Below the pieces are notes generated by a model. That model searched no databases, was not told the origin of the DNA, and was given only the letters and a program-made list of their open reading frames with translations. Shown piece after piece: positions 10,082 to 18,567 of a stretch of 44,689 nucleotides of DNA. The DNA is from a virus. The stretch is taken from the IMG/VR virus record IMGVR_UViG_3300045256_000750, positions 1 through 44,689 of that record; one strand, 5' to 3'. The translations under genes were made by a program, and so were the position numbers. Every line of letters starts with the position of its first letter. The first letter of the stretch is position 1.

Positions 10082-11112
10082 ACAAAATCAATCACGTCAG
10101 GCTGGAGAACTTCACGGCCTTTGCCAAGCTGGACCAGGCACTGTCCCCGGGTGTGAATGTCATCATTGGCGCCAACGGCACGGGCAAGACCCATCTGCTC
10201 AAGGTGCTCTATGCCGCCACGGCGATCACCACGGGGGAAGACCGGGAAAAGGGTTTCGCCCGCAAGCTGCTGGGCGTCTTCAATCCCTACCAGGCGCGCA
10301 TGACACGTCTGATCCGGCGACAGCAGGGCTTGCCCGCTGCCGAGATCAGCATCGCGCGAGAGGATGGCGCCAAGCTCAAGACGGTCATCGACAACCGGAA
10401 GGCGGACGTCAACGAGGTGCGCGTCTCTGGGGAAACCAAGTGGCTGAGCATCAGCATGGAGTCCGCGTACATTCCGGTCAAGGAAATGCTGGCCCACGCA
10501 CCCGGTTTTCTGGCGACGGCATCGAAGCGGGAGATCGCCTTCGAGGATGTCTATGTCGACATCATCAAGAAGTCCTTTCTGCCAAAACTCAGAGGCCAAC
10601 CCCATGATAACCGTAAACGGCTTTTGAATGCTTTGCAAAGAGCGATCGAAGGAAAGGTAATTGCCAAGGGCGAACATTTCTTTCTTAAGAATAGCCAGGG
10701 TGAATTGGAGTTCACTTTGCTGGCCGAGGGCATGCGCAAGCTTGCGCTGATCTGGTTGCTAATCCAGAACGGCACGCTCTTGTCCGGCTCGCTGCTCTTC
10801 TGGGACGAACCCGAGGCCAACCTGAACCCCTCTCTCATGGGCGAGGTCGTCGAAATCATTCTGGAACTGCATCGGCTTGGGGTTCAGGTCTTCCTGACCA
10901 CCCACAACTATGTTCTGCTCAAGGAGTTCGACCTGCGGCAGAAAAAGGGTGATGCCATCCGCTATATCTCGCTGTATCGCGATGAGCAGAAGGCGGTCGT
11001 GGCCAACGCCAGCGACAGCTACACGGGCATCGACCCCAATGCCATCACCGGAACCTTCAGCGACCTATACGACCGCGAGCTGAAGCGCAGCCTGGGAGGG
11101 TTGGTCGAATGA
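10078..11112 (+). CDS. AAA ATPase (accessory, pair 2)
   Basis: This 344-aa ATPase is distinct from the one at 5530. It starts INHVRLENFTAF, with Walker A GANGTGKT (31-38), a signature-like LLAEGMRKLALIWLL, Walker B LLFWDEPEANLNP (D243, E244) and a switch His in VFLTTHNYVLL. It belongs to the AAA_15/AAA_21 group that includes OLD-like and other defence ATPases. GGAGG sits immediately upstream and the start overlaps the pglX stop (ATGA). It overlaps the following PD-(D/E)XK-like gene by 4 bp. The segment about 10560-10710 is visibly more AT-rich than the rest of the operon, a hint of local recombination or a different codon history. It is not a canonical BREX-3 gene. Role inferred: ATP-dependent gate for the nuclease-like partner. 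Confidence 0.78.
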   Translation: MNKINHVRLENFTAFAKLDQALSPGVNVIIGANGTGKTHLLKVLYAATAITTGEDREKGFARKLLGVFNPYQARMTRLIRRQQGLPAAEISIAREDGAKLKTVIDNRKADVNEVRVSGETKWLSISMESAYIPVKEMLAHAPGFLATASKREIAFEDVYVDIIKKSFLPKLRGQPHDNRKRLLNALQRAIEGKVIAKGEHFFLKNSQGELEFTLLAEGMRKLALIWLLIQNGTLLSGSLLFWDEPEANLNPSLMGEVVEIILELHRLGVQVFLTTHNYVLLKEFDLRQKKGDAIRYISLYRDEQKAVVANASDSYTGIDPNAITGTFSDLYDRELKRSLGGLVE

Positions 11113-11618
11113 CGTCTTTGGCCGAGGGGGACTTGCAGATCGCCTTGCCGGCCGGGGCCGCTGGGCGAAAGTTCGATGATGGGGCGACTCACGGGCTTTC
11201 CCACTGCATGAAGGCCGTGGATTTCATCGTGGAGCTGGATGAGAGGATTCTTTTCATCGAGTTCAAGGACCCGGATCACCCGGCCGCGCAACCCAGAGAT
11301 CGGAACACGTTTCTGACAAAGATTCTGAGTGGCGGCTTGGATTCAGACCTGAAGACGAAATATCGGGACTCCTTCCTCTACGAATGGGCATCCGGTCGGG
11401 TGACCAAGCCGATCTACTACCTCGTGTTGATTGGCGCGAGCAGCTTGTCCGAGGCGGAATTGCTGGCCAGAACAGATGCCCTGCGGCGGCAGCTCCCCGC
11501 CCTTGGCCCCGGTGACAAACCTTGGAAGAAGCCCTTTGTCGCCGGTTGTGGCGTCATGAATATCGAGACGTGGAACGAGAAGTTGCCACAGTTTCCCGTC
11601 AGCCGACTCAGCGCATGA
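11109..11618 (+). CDS. Small PD-(D/E)XK-like nuclease candidate (pair 2)
   Basis: This 169-aa protein is of no family I can name. Its N-terminal half contains AVDFIVELDERILFIEFKD: Asp38 at the end of one strand, then Glu51-Phe-Lys53 at the end of the next. This is the spacing and hydrophobic pattern of a PD-(D/E)XK nuclease core. A helix and a hydrophobic strand (PIYYLVLIGAS) follow, as expected for that fold. It overlaps the ATPase upstream and the helicase downstream by 4 bp each. The nuclease call rests on the motif alone and no fold prediction was possible. An alternative is a non-catalytic partner of the ATPase. Confidence 0.6.
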   Translation: MTSLAEGDLQIALPAGAAGRKFDDGATHGLSHCMKAVDFIVELDERILFIEFKDPDHPAAQPRDRNTFLTKILSGGLDSDLKTKYRDSFLYEWASGRVTKPIYYLVLIGASSLSEAELLARTDALRRQLPALGPGDKPWKKPFVAGCGVMNIETWNEKLPQFPVSRLSA

Positions 11619-14452
11619 ATGCTTGGGACATCGGCGATTGGTGCTGGCATGCCCGGCAGGCGTCGCCCTGCCGGGTGATCGACCGCCAGGACGTGTGGGG
11701 CGAGGTCTTCTTTCGCGTCTGGCTGCCGGCCAAGGACGCCGTGGTGCGCGCCCGCGCCCAGGATCTGGTCGAGCTGACCAGCGTGCGCCCGACGGTGGAG
11801 CAGATCCTGCACACGGCGGCCGCGGCCAAGCTGCTCGACGCGCTGGAAGACAACCTGCTGCTGGCGCCGATCCAGTCCAGCGTGGTGCCGCTGCCGCACC
11901 AGCTCTACGCGCTGAACCGGGCCATGAGCCGAGATCGCATCCGCTACTTGCTGGCGGACGAGGTGGGGCTTGGCAAGACCATCGAGGCGGGTTTGATCCT
12001 GCGCGAGTTGAAGCTGCGTGGCATGGTGCGGCGGGTGCTGGTGGTGGCACCGAAAGGTCTTGTGCGCCAGTGGCAGGCCGAGATGCGGCTGCACTTCGGC
12101 GAGGCCTTCCGCTTCGTCGAGCCTTCCGAGCTGGCCGCGTTCCGCCAGTGGCGTGACAACGGCGCTCTTTCGGTTTCTGGGGGCGACGACAACCTCTGGC
12201 GCATGCATGACCAGGTGATCGTCTCGCTCGACTCGGTCAAACCCATCGAAGGCCGCCGTGGTTGGAGCTTGGAGCAACTCGCCACCTACAACCGCGAGCG
12301 CTTCGAGGATCTGATCTCGGCAGGCTGGGATTTGGTGATCATCGACGAGGCACACCGCCTCGGCGGCAGTACTGAGCAGGTTGCCCGCTACAAGCTCGGT
12401 GCCGCCTTGGCCGAGGCCGCTCCCTACTTGCTGTTGCTATCCGCGACGCCGCATCAGGGCAAGACCGACCAGTTCATGCGGTTGATGCAGTTGCTGGACC
12501 GTGAGGCCTTTCCGGACGAAGGCAGCATCAACCGTGACCGGGTGCGCCCGTTCGTGATCCGCACCGAGAAGCGGGCCGCCATCGACGCGGAAGGCCAACC
12601 GCTATTCAAGCCCCGGTCCACCCGGCTCCAAGCCGTGGCGTGGCAGGACCGACATGCCGCCCAGCAGCGGCTCTACGAGGCGGTGACAGACTACGTCCGG
12701 CACGGGTACAACCAGGCGATGGCTGCCAAACAGCGCCACATCGGCTTCCTGATGATTCTGATGCAGCGCCTGGTGACGTCCAGTACAGCAGCCATCCGCG
12801 CTACGCTGGAGAAGCGTCAGGCCCTGCTGGATGCGCCTCAGGCGCAGGCAAACCTGTTCGAGGCGGTGGACCCGGATGAATGGGCAGAGCTCGACGGCCA
12901 GTCCCAGCTCGACATTGCCCTGCAGGCCAGCGGGTGGGAGCGGGAGAAGACGGAGGTCGAGATGCTGCTGGATCTCGCCCGCGAAACCGAGCGACAGGGG
13001 ACGGATGCCAAGGCAGAAGCGCTGTTGGAATTGATCTACAAGCTCCAGCAGGAGGAGAACGACCCGCAGCTCAAGGTGCTGGTCTTCACCGAGTTCGTTC
13101 CCACCCAGGCCATGCTGGCGGAGTTCCTGAAGAGCCGGGGCTTTTCGGTGGCGCTGCTCAATGGCGGGATGAGCCTGGATGAGAGAACGCGCGCCCAGCA
13201 AGCCTTCTCACGGGATGTCCGGATATTGATCTCCACCGATGCCGGCGGCGAGGGCCTGAATCTGCAGTTCTGCCATGTCATCGTCAACTTCGACATGCCA
13301 TGGAACCCGATGCGGCTGGAGCAGCGCATCGGCCGCGTGGACCGCATCGGCCAGCCCCATGTCGTGCGAGCGATCAACCTCGTGCTGGAAGACACGGTAG
13401 AGCACCGGGTGCGCGAGGTGCTGGAGGAGAAGCTTGCCGTCATCGCCCAAGAGTTCGGTGTCGACAAGGCAGCCGACGTGATGGATTCGGTGGAGGTGGA
13501 GCCGCTGTTCGATGAACTGTTTGTGCATGGACTGCAAGACCCGTCCTCGATCGACAAGGAATGCGATGCGGTCATCAACCAGGTTCGGGAAAAGGTGGCC
13601 GCGAGCCGGAAGGACACCGATCTGTTGACGGAAGACCACGCGCTGGAAGCAAACGATGCCCGCAAGTGGCGGGATCATCCAGCGCAGTATTGGTTGGAGC
13701 GTGCGATCACCGCCGGCCTACCTGCGCGAGGTGGAGCGGCTGAGAAGGTTGGCGAAGCATGGCGTGTGAAGTGGGTGGACGGGAGCGAATCTCCTCGCGT
13801 CTGCTTCGATGCGCGCACCGCCGAACAGAACCCTGAGATGGAGTGGATCACGCTGGAAGATCCACGCGCCCGCGCAGTCATCGGCGAGCTGCCACGCTGT
13901 GTGGCGGGCCAACCCCTGCCGATTGCGACGGTGACCGGCTTGCCCGATACGGTGCATGGCGTGTGGTCGCTGTGGGAGATCAGCATTAGCGCGTCCAATC
14001 TCTCTGAGAACTTCAACCGGCGGCGATTCTTGCCCGTGTTTGTCACCGACGATGGCCGCACCTTCGTGCCGACCGCCAAGCGGATCTGGGATTTGCTGCT
14101 GACCGAGAACGTGACGCTCGCCCCGAAGGTCGAGGTGGAGCATGCCTTGGCCTGCTTTGAAACGTCGCTGGCTGCGGCCAAGGCACAGGGGGAGCGGTTT
14201 TTTACCGAGCTGCTGGAGGAGCACCGTGCCTGGCTCGCCGAGGAGCGTGAACGGGCGCGCTACGCCTTCGAGGCGCGTTACCAGGCAATCGGTCGGATCG
14301 GCCTTCCCGCCGTCAGGGAGCACCGCCGCAAACGGCTCGTAGCTGAGCACGAGGCACGCATGGCAGCGCTGGCGATTGCTACAGCCTGCACGCCGGATCT
14401 CAATGCGGTGCTGATGCTTCGCATTGGTCACCCGGGAGGTACGCCAGCATGA
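11615..14452 (+). CDS. brxHII: BREX-3 SNF2-type helicase BrxHII
   Basis: This 945-aa superfamily 2 (SNF2-like) helicase or translocase has motif I LADEVGLGKTIEAG (Gly118 region), motif II DEAH (244-247), motif III LLLSATPHQGKTD, and C-terminal helicase motifs V and VI STDAGGEGLNLQ and QRIGRVDRIGQ. The C-terminal 300 residues are helical and charged. I chose the ATG at 11615 because it overlaps the previous stop as ATGA, as at every other junction here; the frame is open upstream to 11522 but that part lies inside the nuclease gene. BrxHII-type helicases are the type 3 helicase component, related to DISARM DrmD. The expected role is ATP-driven movement on DNA during phage exclusion. Confidence 0.9.
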   Translation: MNAWDIGDWCWHARQASPCRVIDRQDVWGEVFFRVWLPAKDAVVRARAQDLVELTSVRPTVEQILHTAAAAKLLDALEDNLLLAPIQSSVVPLPHQLYALNRAMSRDRIRYLLADEVGLGKTIEAGLILRELKLRGMVRRVLVVAPKGLVRQWQAEMRLHFGEAFRFVEPSELAAFRQWRDNGALSVSGGDDNLWRMHDQVIVSLDSVKPIEGRRGWSLEQLATYNRERFEDLISAGWDLVIIDEAHRLGGSTEQVARYKLGAALAEAAPYLLLLSATPHQGKTDQFMRLMQLLDREAFPDEGSINRDRVRPFVIRTEKRAAIDAEGQPLFKPRSTRLQAVAWQDRHAAQQRLYEAVTDYVRHGYNQAMAAKQRHIGFLMILMQRLVTSSTAAIRATLEKRQALLDAPQAQANLFEAVDPDEWAELDGQSQLDIALQASGWEREKTEVEMLLDLARETERQGTDAKAEALLELIYKLQQEENDPQLKVLVFTEFVPTQAMLAEFLKSRGFSVALLNGGMSLDERTRAQQAFSRDVRILISTDAGGEGLNLQFCHVIVNFDMPWNPMRLEQRIGRVDRIGQPHVVRAINLVLEDTVEHRVREVLEEKLAVIAQEFGVDKAADVMDSVEVEPLFDELFVHGLQDPSSIDKECDAVINQVREKVAASRKDTDLLTEDHALEANDARKWRDHPAQYWLERAITAGLPARGGAAEKVGEAWRVKWVDGSESPRVCFDARTAEQNPEMEWITLEDPRARAVIGELPRCVAGQPLPIATVTGLPDTVHGVWSLWEISISASNLSENFNRRRFLPVFVTDDGRTFVPTAKRIWDLLLTENVTLAPKVEVEHALACFETSLAAAKAQGERFFTELLEEHRAWLAEERERARYAFEARYQAIGRIGLPAVREHRRKRLVAEHEARMAALAIATACTPDLNAVLMLRIGHPGGTPA

Positions 14453-16443
14453 CAGCCTGGGTTGACCGCATCCTGAAGGAGTTTCCCGTCGATCTGGCCC
14501 GGCTCTGGATCGTTGCCGACCCGGACGATGTGCTGCTGGATGAGCAGGTGTTGTCGGGATTGCGTGAGCACGGCTTTGAAGTACTGCCCTTCGAGGACAG
14601 CATCGCGTTCCGGGCAGAGTACGAGGAGCGCTATCGGGCGGCGTGGGATCGCGGCGAGCCAGGTCCCTCCCGTGCCTTGATCCTCCATCTGCGGGGAATA
14701 AACGTCGCCGACTTGCCTTGGGACTACCTGCGTCAGGCGCGCAAGCTCTCCTTGAGTCTCGCTGAGTTGTTCCCTAGGCTGAGCTATACCGTGGTGAGGC
14801 AGCTGGGTAGTGAGATGCTGCCCGCGCTGTTCGAGGCGCAGGCGAGGCACGCGCATCAGTCGCTGGGCGAAGCGGCGACCAAGGAGTTCGTGCTGACGCA
14901 CATCTTCCGTATCAGCCCGCACCTCATCACACGGTCGGAGGACTTTTGGCGTGAGCTCCTTCGTCTCCATTACCGCGAGGCGGCCCTTCCGCCTGTGCTC
15001 GCGCAGCACGTGGAGCAAGTGGTCGGTGGGCATAACGCCTTCAAGGGCATACCCATCGCCGACTTGTTTGCGCACAAGAGCCTCACGCTGCGTGTCGTGC
15101 AGGAAGCCTGGTTTCGCTATCTCACCAAGCTGGGAGTCACTGGAACCCGCACTGGTGAACCCACGCCGCCGGATTACGTCGCAAAACTCGACCTGCCTTT
15201 CGATCACCATGACGTCCGCGTGATCGTCGACTCAATGTTCCTGGATGGCACGCTGCACCCGCTGGTGGTCCAGGGCGTACCGGCCACCCTGCCGGAGTGG
15301 GCCAAGGCGGGTGTGGTGCAGGATCCGGCGTCGATGCGGAACCTGGTGTTTGAAGGCATCAAGAGCCTGAAGGCGGAAGTGCCGACCATCGAGTCACCGC
15401 ACCGCGACTGGACCCATTTCTCGCGTCGCCTAGGCGAAGTCATCTCACGGTTTCACCGATTGGATGCAGCCCGAGCGGAAAGCATCAAGGACGCGATGCG
15501 AGACCTGGCTATCTCCGCCGACGATCGGTTGCGTGAATGGGTAGGCAAGCATTATGCGGACCTGCCGTCATTGCCCGCCGCCAAGGGACCGATCATGGTC
15601 CACCATGTGCCGAGGTATCTGGCGATGCGCCGGGGCAACGGCGAGAAGAAGATCGCGCTGGTGGTATTTGACGGGCTGGCCGTAGATCAGTGGATACTGA
15701 TCCGGGAGACCGTGGTCAGTCGGTCGCAGCGGCTGATGTTCGACGAGAGTGCCTGCTTTGCGTGGCTGCCAACCCTGACTTCAGTGTCCCGGCAGGCGCT
15801 GTTCTCCGGCTTGCGCCCACGTGAGTTCGCCGACAGCATCGAATCAACCTCTCAGGAACCGGCGCAATGGACACGGTTCTGGCAGGACCATGGTCTTCGC
15901 GCAAATGAGGTGCTGTACCGCAGGTCGATCAAACGCACCGATGACCTCCCCGCGCTTGAAGCAGCCCTGACCCATCCGTCTCTGAAAGTGGCTGGCCTTG
16001 TCGTGGACACCGTCGACGAGATCATCCATGGGGCAGTGCTTGGAAAGCGTGGCATTGCAGCCCAGATCGCAAGCTGGTGCGAGTCGGGCTTCGTGGATCG
16101 TCTGTTCTCGATGCTGCTGGACAACGGATTCCACGTCTACCTAACCGCAGACCACGGCAACGTCGAAGCGGTGGGCATTGGCCGCCCGAACGAAGGGGTC
16201 GCGTCTGAGCTGCGCGGGGAGCGTGTCAGGATTTATCGCAGCGAGGCTTTGATCGCGGAGACGGCGGCAGCCAATCCGAAGACCTTCCGTCTGGATGTCG
16301 CTGGACTTCCGGCGGGCTTCATGCCGCTATTCGCAGGAGGACGCGGAGCGTTCGTACCGAAGGATGACCAGGTCGTGGTTCATGGCGGTGTCTCCGTAGA
16401 GGAACTAATCGTGCCCTTCGTGAAAGTGAGCTACGCGAATTGA
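14449..16443 (+). CDS. pglZ: BREX-3 phosphatase-fold protein PglZ
   Basis: This 664-aa protein carries an alkaline-phosphatase-superfamily domain in its C-terminal half. KIALVVFDGLAVDQW has the metal-binding Asp408, LPTLTSVSRQALFSG supplies the Ser/Thr region near the active site, and VYLTADHGNVE has the Asp568-His569 metal pair. The N-terminal half is helical and typical of type 3 PglZ. It overlaps the helicase stop by 4 bp. PglZ is the one component shared by essentially all BREX types and is required for defence where tested; its in vivo substrate is unsettled. No truncation or missing metal ligand is visible. Confidence 0.92.
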   Translation: MTAWVDRILKEFPVDLARLWIVADPDDVLLDEQVLSGLREHGFEVLPFEDSIAFRAEYEERYRAAWDRGEPGPSRALILHLRGINVADLPWDYLRQARKLSLSLAELFPRLSYTVVRQLGSEMLPALFEAQARHAHQSLGEAATKEFVLTHIFRISPHLITRSEDFWRELLRLHYREAALPPVLAQHVEQVVGGHNAFKGIPIADLFAHKSLTLRVVQEAWFRYLTKLGVTGTRTGEPTPPDYVAKLDLPFDHHDVRVIVDSMFLDGTLHPLVVQGVPATLPEWAKAGVVQDPASMRNLVFEGIKSLKAEVPTIESPHRDWTHFSRRLGEVISRFHRLDAARAESIKDAMRDLAISADDRLREWVGKHYADLPSLPAAKGPIMVHHVPRYLAMRRGNGEKKIALVVFDGLAVDQWILIRETVVSRSQRLMFDESACFAWLPTLTSVSRQALFSGLRPREFADSIESTSQEPAQWTRFWQDHGLRANEVLYRRSIKRTDDLPALEAALTHPSLKVAGLVVDTVDEIIHGAVLGKRGIAAQIASWCESGFVDRLFSMLLDNGFHVYLTADHGNVEAVGIGRPNEGVASELRGERVRIYRSEALIAETAAANPKTFRLDVAGLPAGFMPLFAGGRGAFVPKDDQVVVHGGVSVEELIVPFVKVSYAN

Positions 16444-17171
16444 ATCGAATGGCGTCGTCATCACCCCAGATTGGCTTTGATCGCTTTATAGCGATCGAAT
16501 GGGCAGCTGCCGCGCTCAAGGTACGCGCCGAACTCGGCACGCTCGATGAGCTGAATGCCCTGCTGGATGCTGCTGGACTGGGTGTAGCAGCACGAAAGAA
16601 GACACGGACCGTGCTGAATCGTTTGTGGCTTGCGCCACGCTCGGAACTCGCCGACTTCGCGGAGCGTGGCGTCGCGATCTTAAAGGCCGACCCGAGCGTC
16701 CCTATCGCCGCCCTGACCTGGGGCATGGCCATTGCCACCTATCCGTTCTTCGGCAAGGTGGCGGAGCTGGTGGGGCGCCTCTCGGCGCTGCAGGGTGATT
16801 GTGCTTCGGCGGAAGTCCATCGCCGAATGAGCGAAGCCTATGGCGAGCGTGAAGGCACGTACCGGATGACCAACATGGTGCTTCAGTCGCAGGCAAGCTG
16901 GGGCGCGATCGAGCGCGTCGAGAAGGGCAAGCGCCTCGTGCGCATGAAGCCGATCGTGGTCAGCGACGAGCAGGCCGTAGTTTGGTTGGTCGAGGCCGCC
17001 CTGCGTTACGTCGGCAAAGCGGTGTCCGTCTCTGCCCTATCGTCTCAGGTCGTCCTCTATCCATTCGTGCTCGATCAGCCGCTGGGGTACCTCGTTTCGA
17101 AGAGCCCGAACCTGGCCGTCCATTCCCAAGGGTCAAGCAGCCAAGTGGTTTCCTTGAAAGCGAGTGAGTGA
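16440..17171 (+). CDS. brxA: BrxA-like protein (last BREX-3 gene)
   Basis: This is a 243-aa, mainly helical protein. ALTWGMAIATYPFFGKVAELVGRLSALQ followed by YRMTNMVLQSQASWGAIERVEKGKR resembles the BrxA-like protein that closes BREX type 3 operons, including a winged-helix-like DNA-binding core. Two starts are possible: TTG at 16440, overlapping the pglZ stop as TTGA, or ATG at 16449 after it, which would shorten the protein by three residues. The C-terminus is Ser-rich and probably disordered. No inserted gene separates it from pglZ. I assign BrxA from position, size and pattern; sequence identity to well-studied type 1 BrxA is low as far as I can tell. Confidence 0.7.
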   Translation: MNRMASSSPQIGFDRFIAIEWAAAALKVRAELGTLDELNALLDAAGLGVAARKKTRTVLNRLWLAPRSELADFAERGVAILKADPSVPIAALTWGMAIATYPFFGKVAELVGRLSALQGDCASAEVHRRMSEAYGEREGTYRMTNMVLQSQASWGAIERVEKGKRLVRMKPIVVSDEQAVVWLVEAALRYVGKAVSVSALSSQVVLYPFVLDQPLGYLVSKSPNLAVHSQGSSSQVVSLKASE

Positions 17172-17257
17172 ATGACTGCGCAGCGATGTAAGATCGCAGC
17201 ATGGGAATCGGTCCATAACGGCCCCTGACAGGTTGACAAAGGATGCAGTTCCTACGG

Positions 17258-17728
17258 TCAACGCCGTTCTGTGATGAGGAGCAAAGCAACTTCAGCTTCG
17301 CGCCGGGTAACGAGACCAGGAAGCACCCTTCCTCCGCCGTATACCCACCTTCTCAGCTCCCGCGCAGAAGCATCCCAGTCCCGCTGATTGACCCGCCGCC
17401 GCAGCGTCGAGGTCTGCAGCCGCCCGGCGCCGAGGTTGAAGGTGAAGTCCACGATGGCCGCGAGCCGGTTCTCGGGCTCCGTAGCCAGCACCGGGCAATA
17501 GCGCAGTGTGGCGGCGAGCGCCACCTTCAGATCCTGGGCGAGGTAGGCCTCGGCCTCGCCTTCCGTGATCGGCGGGTGCTTCGGATCGCACAGATGCCCG
17601 TAGCCGATCGTCGGATAGCCGGCCGGACAGATGTACGGATAGGCGCGGTTGGGATCGTGCTTTGGAACGCGGTGGAAGCCCTCGAAGCGTTTGGCCAACT
17701 CGATGGCCGCTTGCGGCACGGGGATCAC
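17258..17728 (-). CDS. Phage endolysin (GH24 lysozyme-like)
   Basis: This 156-aa muramidase-type lysozyme has the N-terminal catalytic Glu in AKRFEGFHR (E16), the PTIGYGH signature (40-45) and the downstream AAIVDFTFNLGAG helix typical of phage GH24 enzymes. The usual Asp loop is replaced by the longer PYICPAG form seen in some phage lysozymes. There is no N-terminal membrane segment, so export needs a holin. The GTG start at 17728 overlaps the holin-like gene's stop as GTGA. The frame stays open to 18016, but that part is the holin gene in another frame. It is the last gene of the prophage operon. Confidence 0.85.
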   Translation of the reverse strand: MIPVPQAAIELAKRFEGFHRVPKHDPNRAYPYICPAGYPTIGYGHLCDPKHPPITEGEAEAYLAQDLKVALAATLRYCPVLATEPENRLAAIVDFTFNLGAGRLQTSTLRRRVNQRDWDASARELRRWVYGGGRVLPGLVTRREAEVALLLITERR

Positions 17729-18201
17729 GGCCGCACCCGGTCGAACACGCGGCCGAGGAACCAGAAGTTCAGCACCCCGGCCCACAGGGCCTGGTCGGCC
17801 TCGGTCCAGGCCGCCTGGATGGCGGGGATCCAGTCCGCCCCGGCCTCGATGGCACCCACGAAGGCGGCAGTCTTGGCCGCGCAGTACAGCGCCATGAACC
17901 AGTAGGTGATCACCGGGCGGACGCTGCTGGAGAGCGCATCGGCCCAGCGGGCGCCCGATCGCTGTCCCTGGCCGGCCACGGCCTCGCGCAAGGCCTCGAT
18001 GGCCCCGGTGTTCCACGCGGCATCTGCACTCGCGCCGATCTCGGCCATGCGCTGGGCGCCGCGCAGCTTCTCGAACTCCAAGGCCTTGTCCTGCATGGCG
18101 AGTTCATGGCTGCGCTCGCCCTTGCGGTCGATCCACTTCAGCACTTCGGGCGCCAAGCGGAAGGCTCCGCCCAGGAGGCCGCCGAGCAGGGTCTCGATCA
18201 T
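17725..18201 (-). CDS. Holin-like membrane protein (3-TM GTA-type)
   Basis: This 158-aa protein has a hydrophobic or amphipathic N-terminus (IETLLGGLLGGAF), a charged middle and two C-terminal hydrophobic segments (VITYWFMALYCAAKTAAFVGA and AGVLNFWFLGRVF). The pattern fits the 3-TM holins found with GTA-like and lambdoid lysis cassettes. It overlaps the endolysin by 4 bp and follows the small membrane gene by a 4-bp overlap. The expected role is to open the inner membrane to release the endolysin. The call rests on topology and position. Confidence 0.7.
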   Translation of the reverse strand: MIETLLGGLLGGAFRLAPEVLKWIDRKGERSHELAMQDKALEFEKLRGAQRMAEIGASADAAWNTGAIEALREAVAGQGQRSGARWADALSSSVRPVITYWFMALYCAAKTAAFVGAIEAGADWIPAIQAAWTEADQALWAGVLNFWFLGRVFDRVRP

Positions 18202-18500
18202 TGGCCACCTCCCATCAGCTTGAGCTTGATGGCGGCCCCGACCAGCAGGGCGGCGAGGATGGCGGTCGTGACCACCTTGATGGTGGTTTGCCACGCGGTA
18301 CGGCGCGCGTCGCGCCAGGCTTCCAGCAGATCGCGCAGCTCGCGGAGGTCGCGGGCGGCGTGGCCGTTCTCGATGCCCAGGTGGGCCAGCACCCGCTCGG
18401 CTCCGCGCTCGGCGGCGCTGTCGAGCAGGTCGTCGAAGTCCTCGCGGCGCAGGAGCAGCATGTTCTCGACGAGGGCGGGGGCTTGGGTCGGTTCAGTCAT
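18198..18500 (-). CDS. DUF6127-like small membrane protein of lysis cassette
   Basis: This 100-aa protein has a soluble N-terminal part rich in Glu and Arg (MLLLRREDFDDLLDSAAERG) and one C-terminal membrane helix (VVTTAILAALLVGAAIKLKL). The pattern recalls DUF6127 proteins encoded beside phage holins. GGAGA precedes the ATG at 18500, which sits directly after the terminator-like hairpin at 18521-18543, so this gene opens the lysis cassette. Function is unknown; an accessory holin or antiholin role is plausible from position only. Confidence 0.65.
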   Translation of the reverse strand: MTEPTQAPALVENMLLLRREDFDDLLDSAAERGAERVLAHLGIENGHAARDLRELRDLLEAWRDARRTAWQTTIKVVTTAILAALLVGAAIKLKLMGGGQ

Positions 18501-18511
18501 GGGCGGTCTCC

Positions 18512-18543
18512 AAAAACGACGAACCCGCCACGCGGGCGGGTTC
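18512..18543 (-). terminator. Hairpin-T-tract leader before the lysis cassette
   Basis: On the minus strand a perfect 9-bp stem (GAACCCGCC / GGCGGGTTC, loop of 5) is followed by GTCGTTTTT, then GGAGACC and the ATG at 18500. It looks like an intrinsic terminator that runs straight into the ribosome-binding site of the next gene. A second copy of the same arrangement lies before the capsid gene (32314-32338). Confidence 0.7.
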
Positions 18544-18567
18544 GGGGGTGACGGACGGGGTGCGGGG

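Noticed and set aside
17181-17200. Short GCGAT / ATCGC inverted repeat at the BREX-prophage junction as an att site
   Set aside because: Only 5-bp arms and no second copy in the window; too weak to call.
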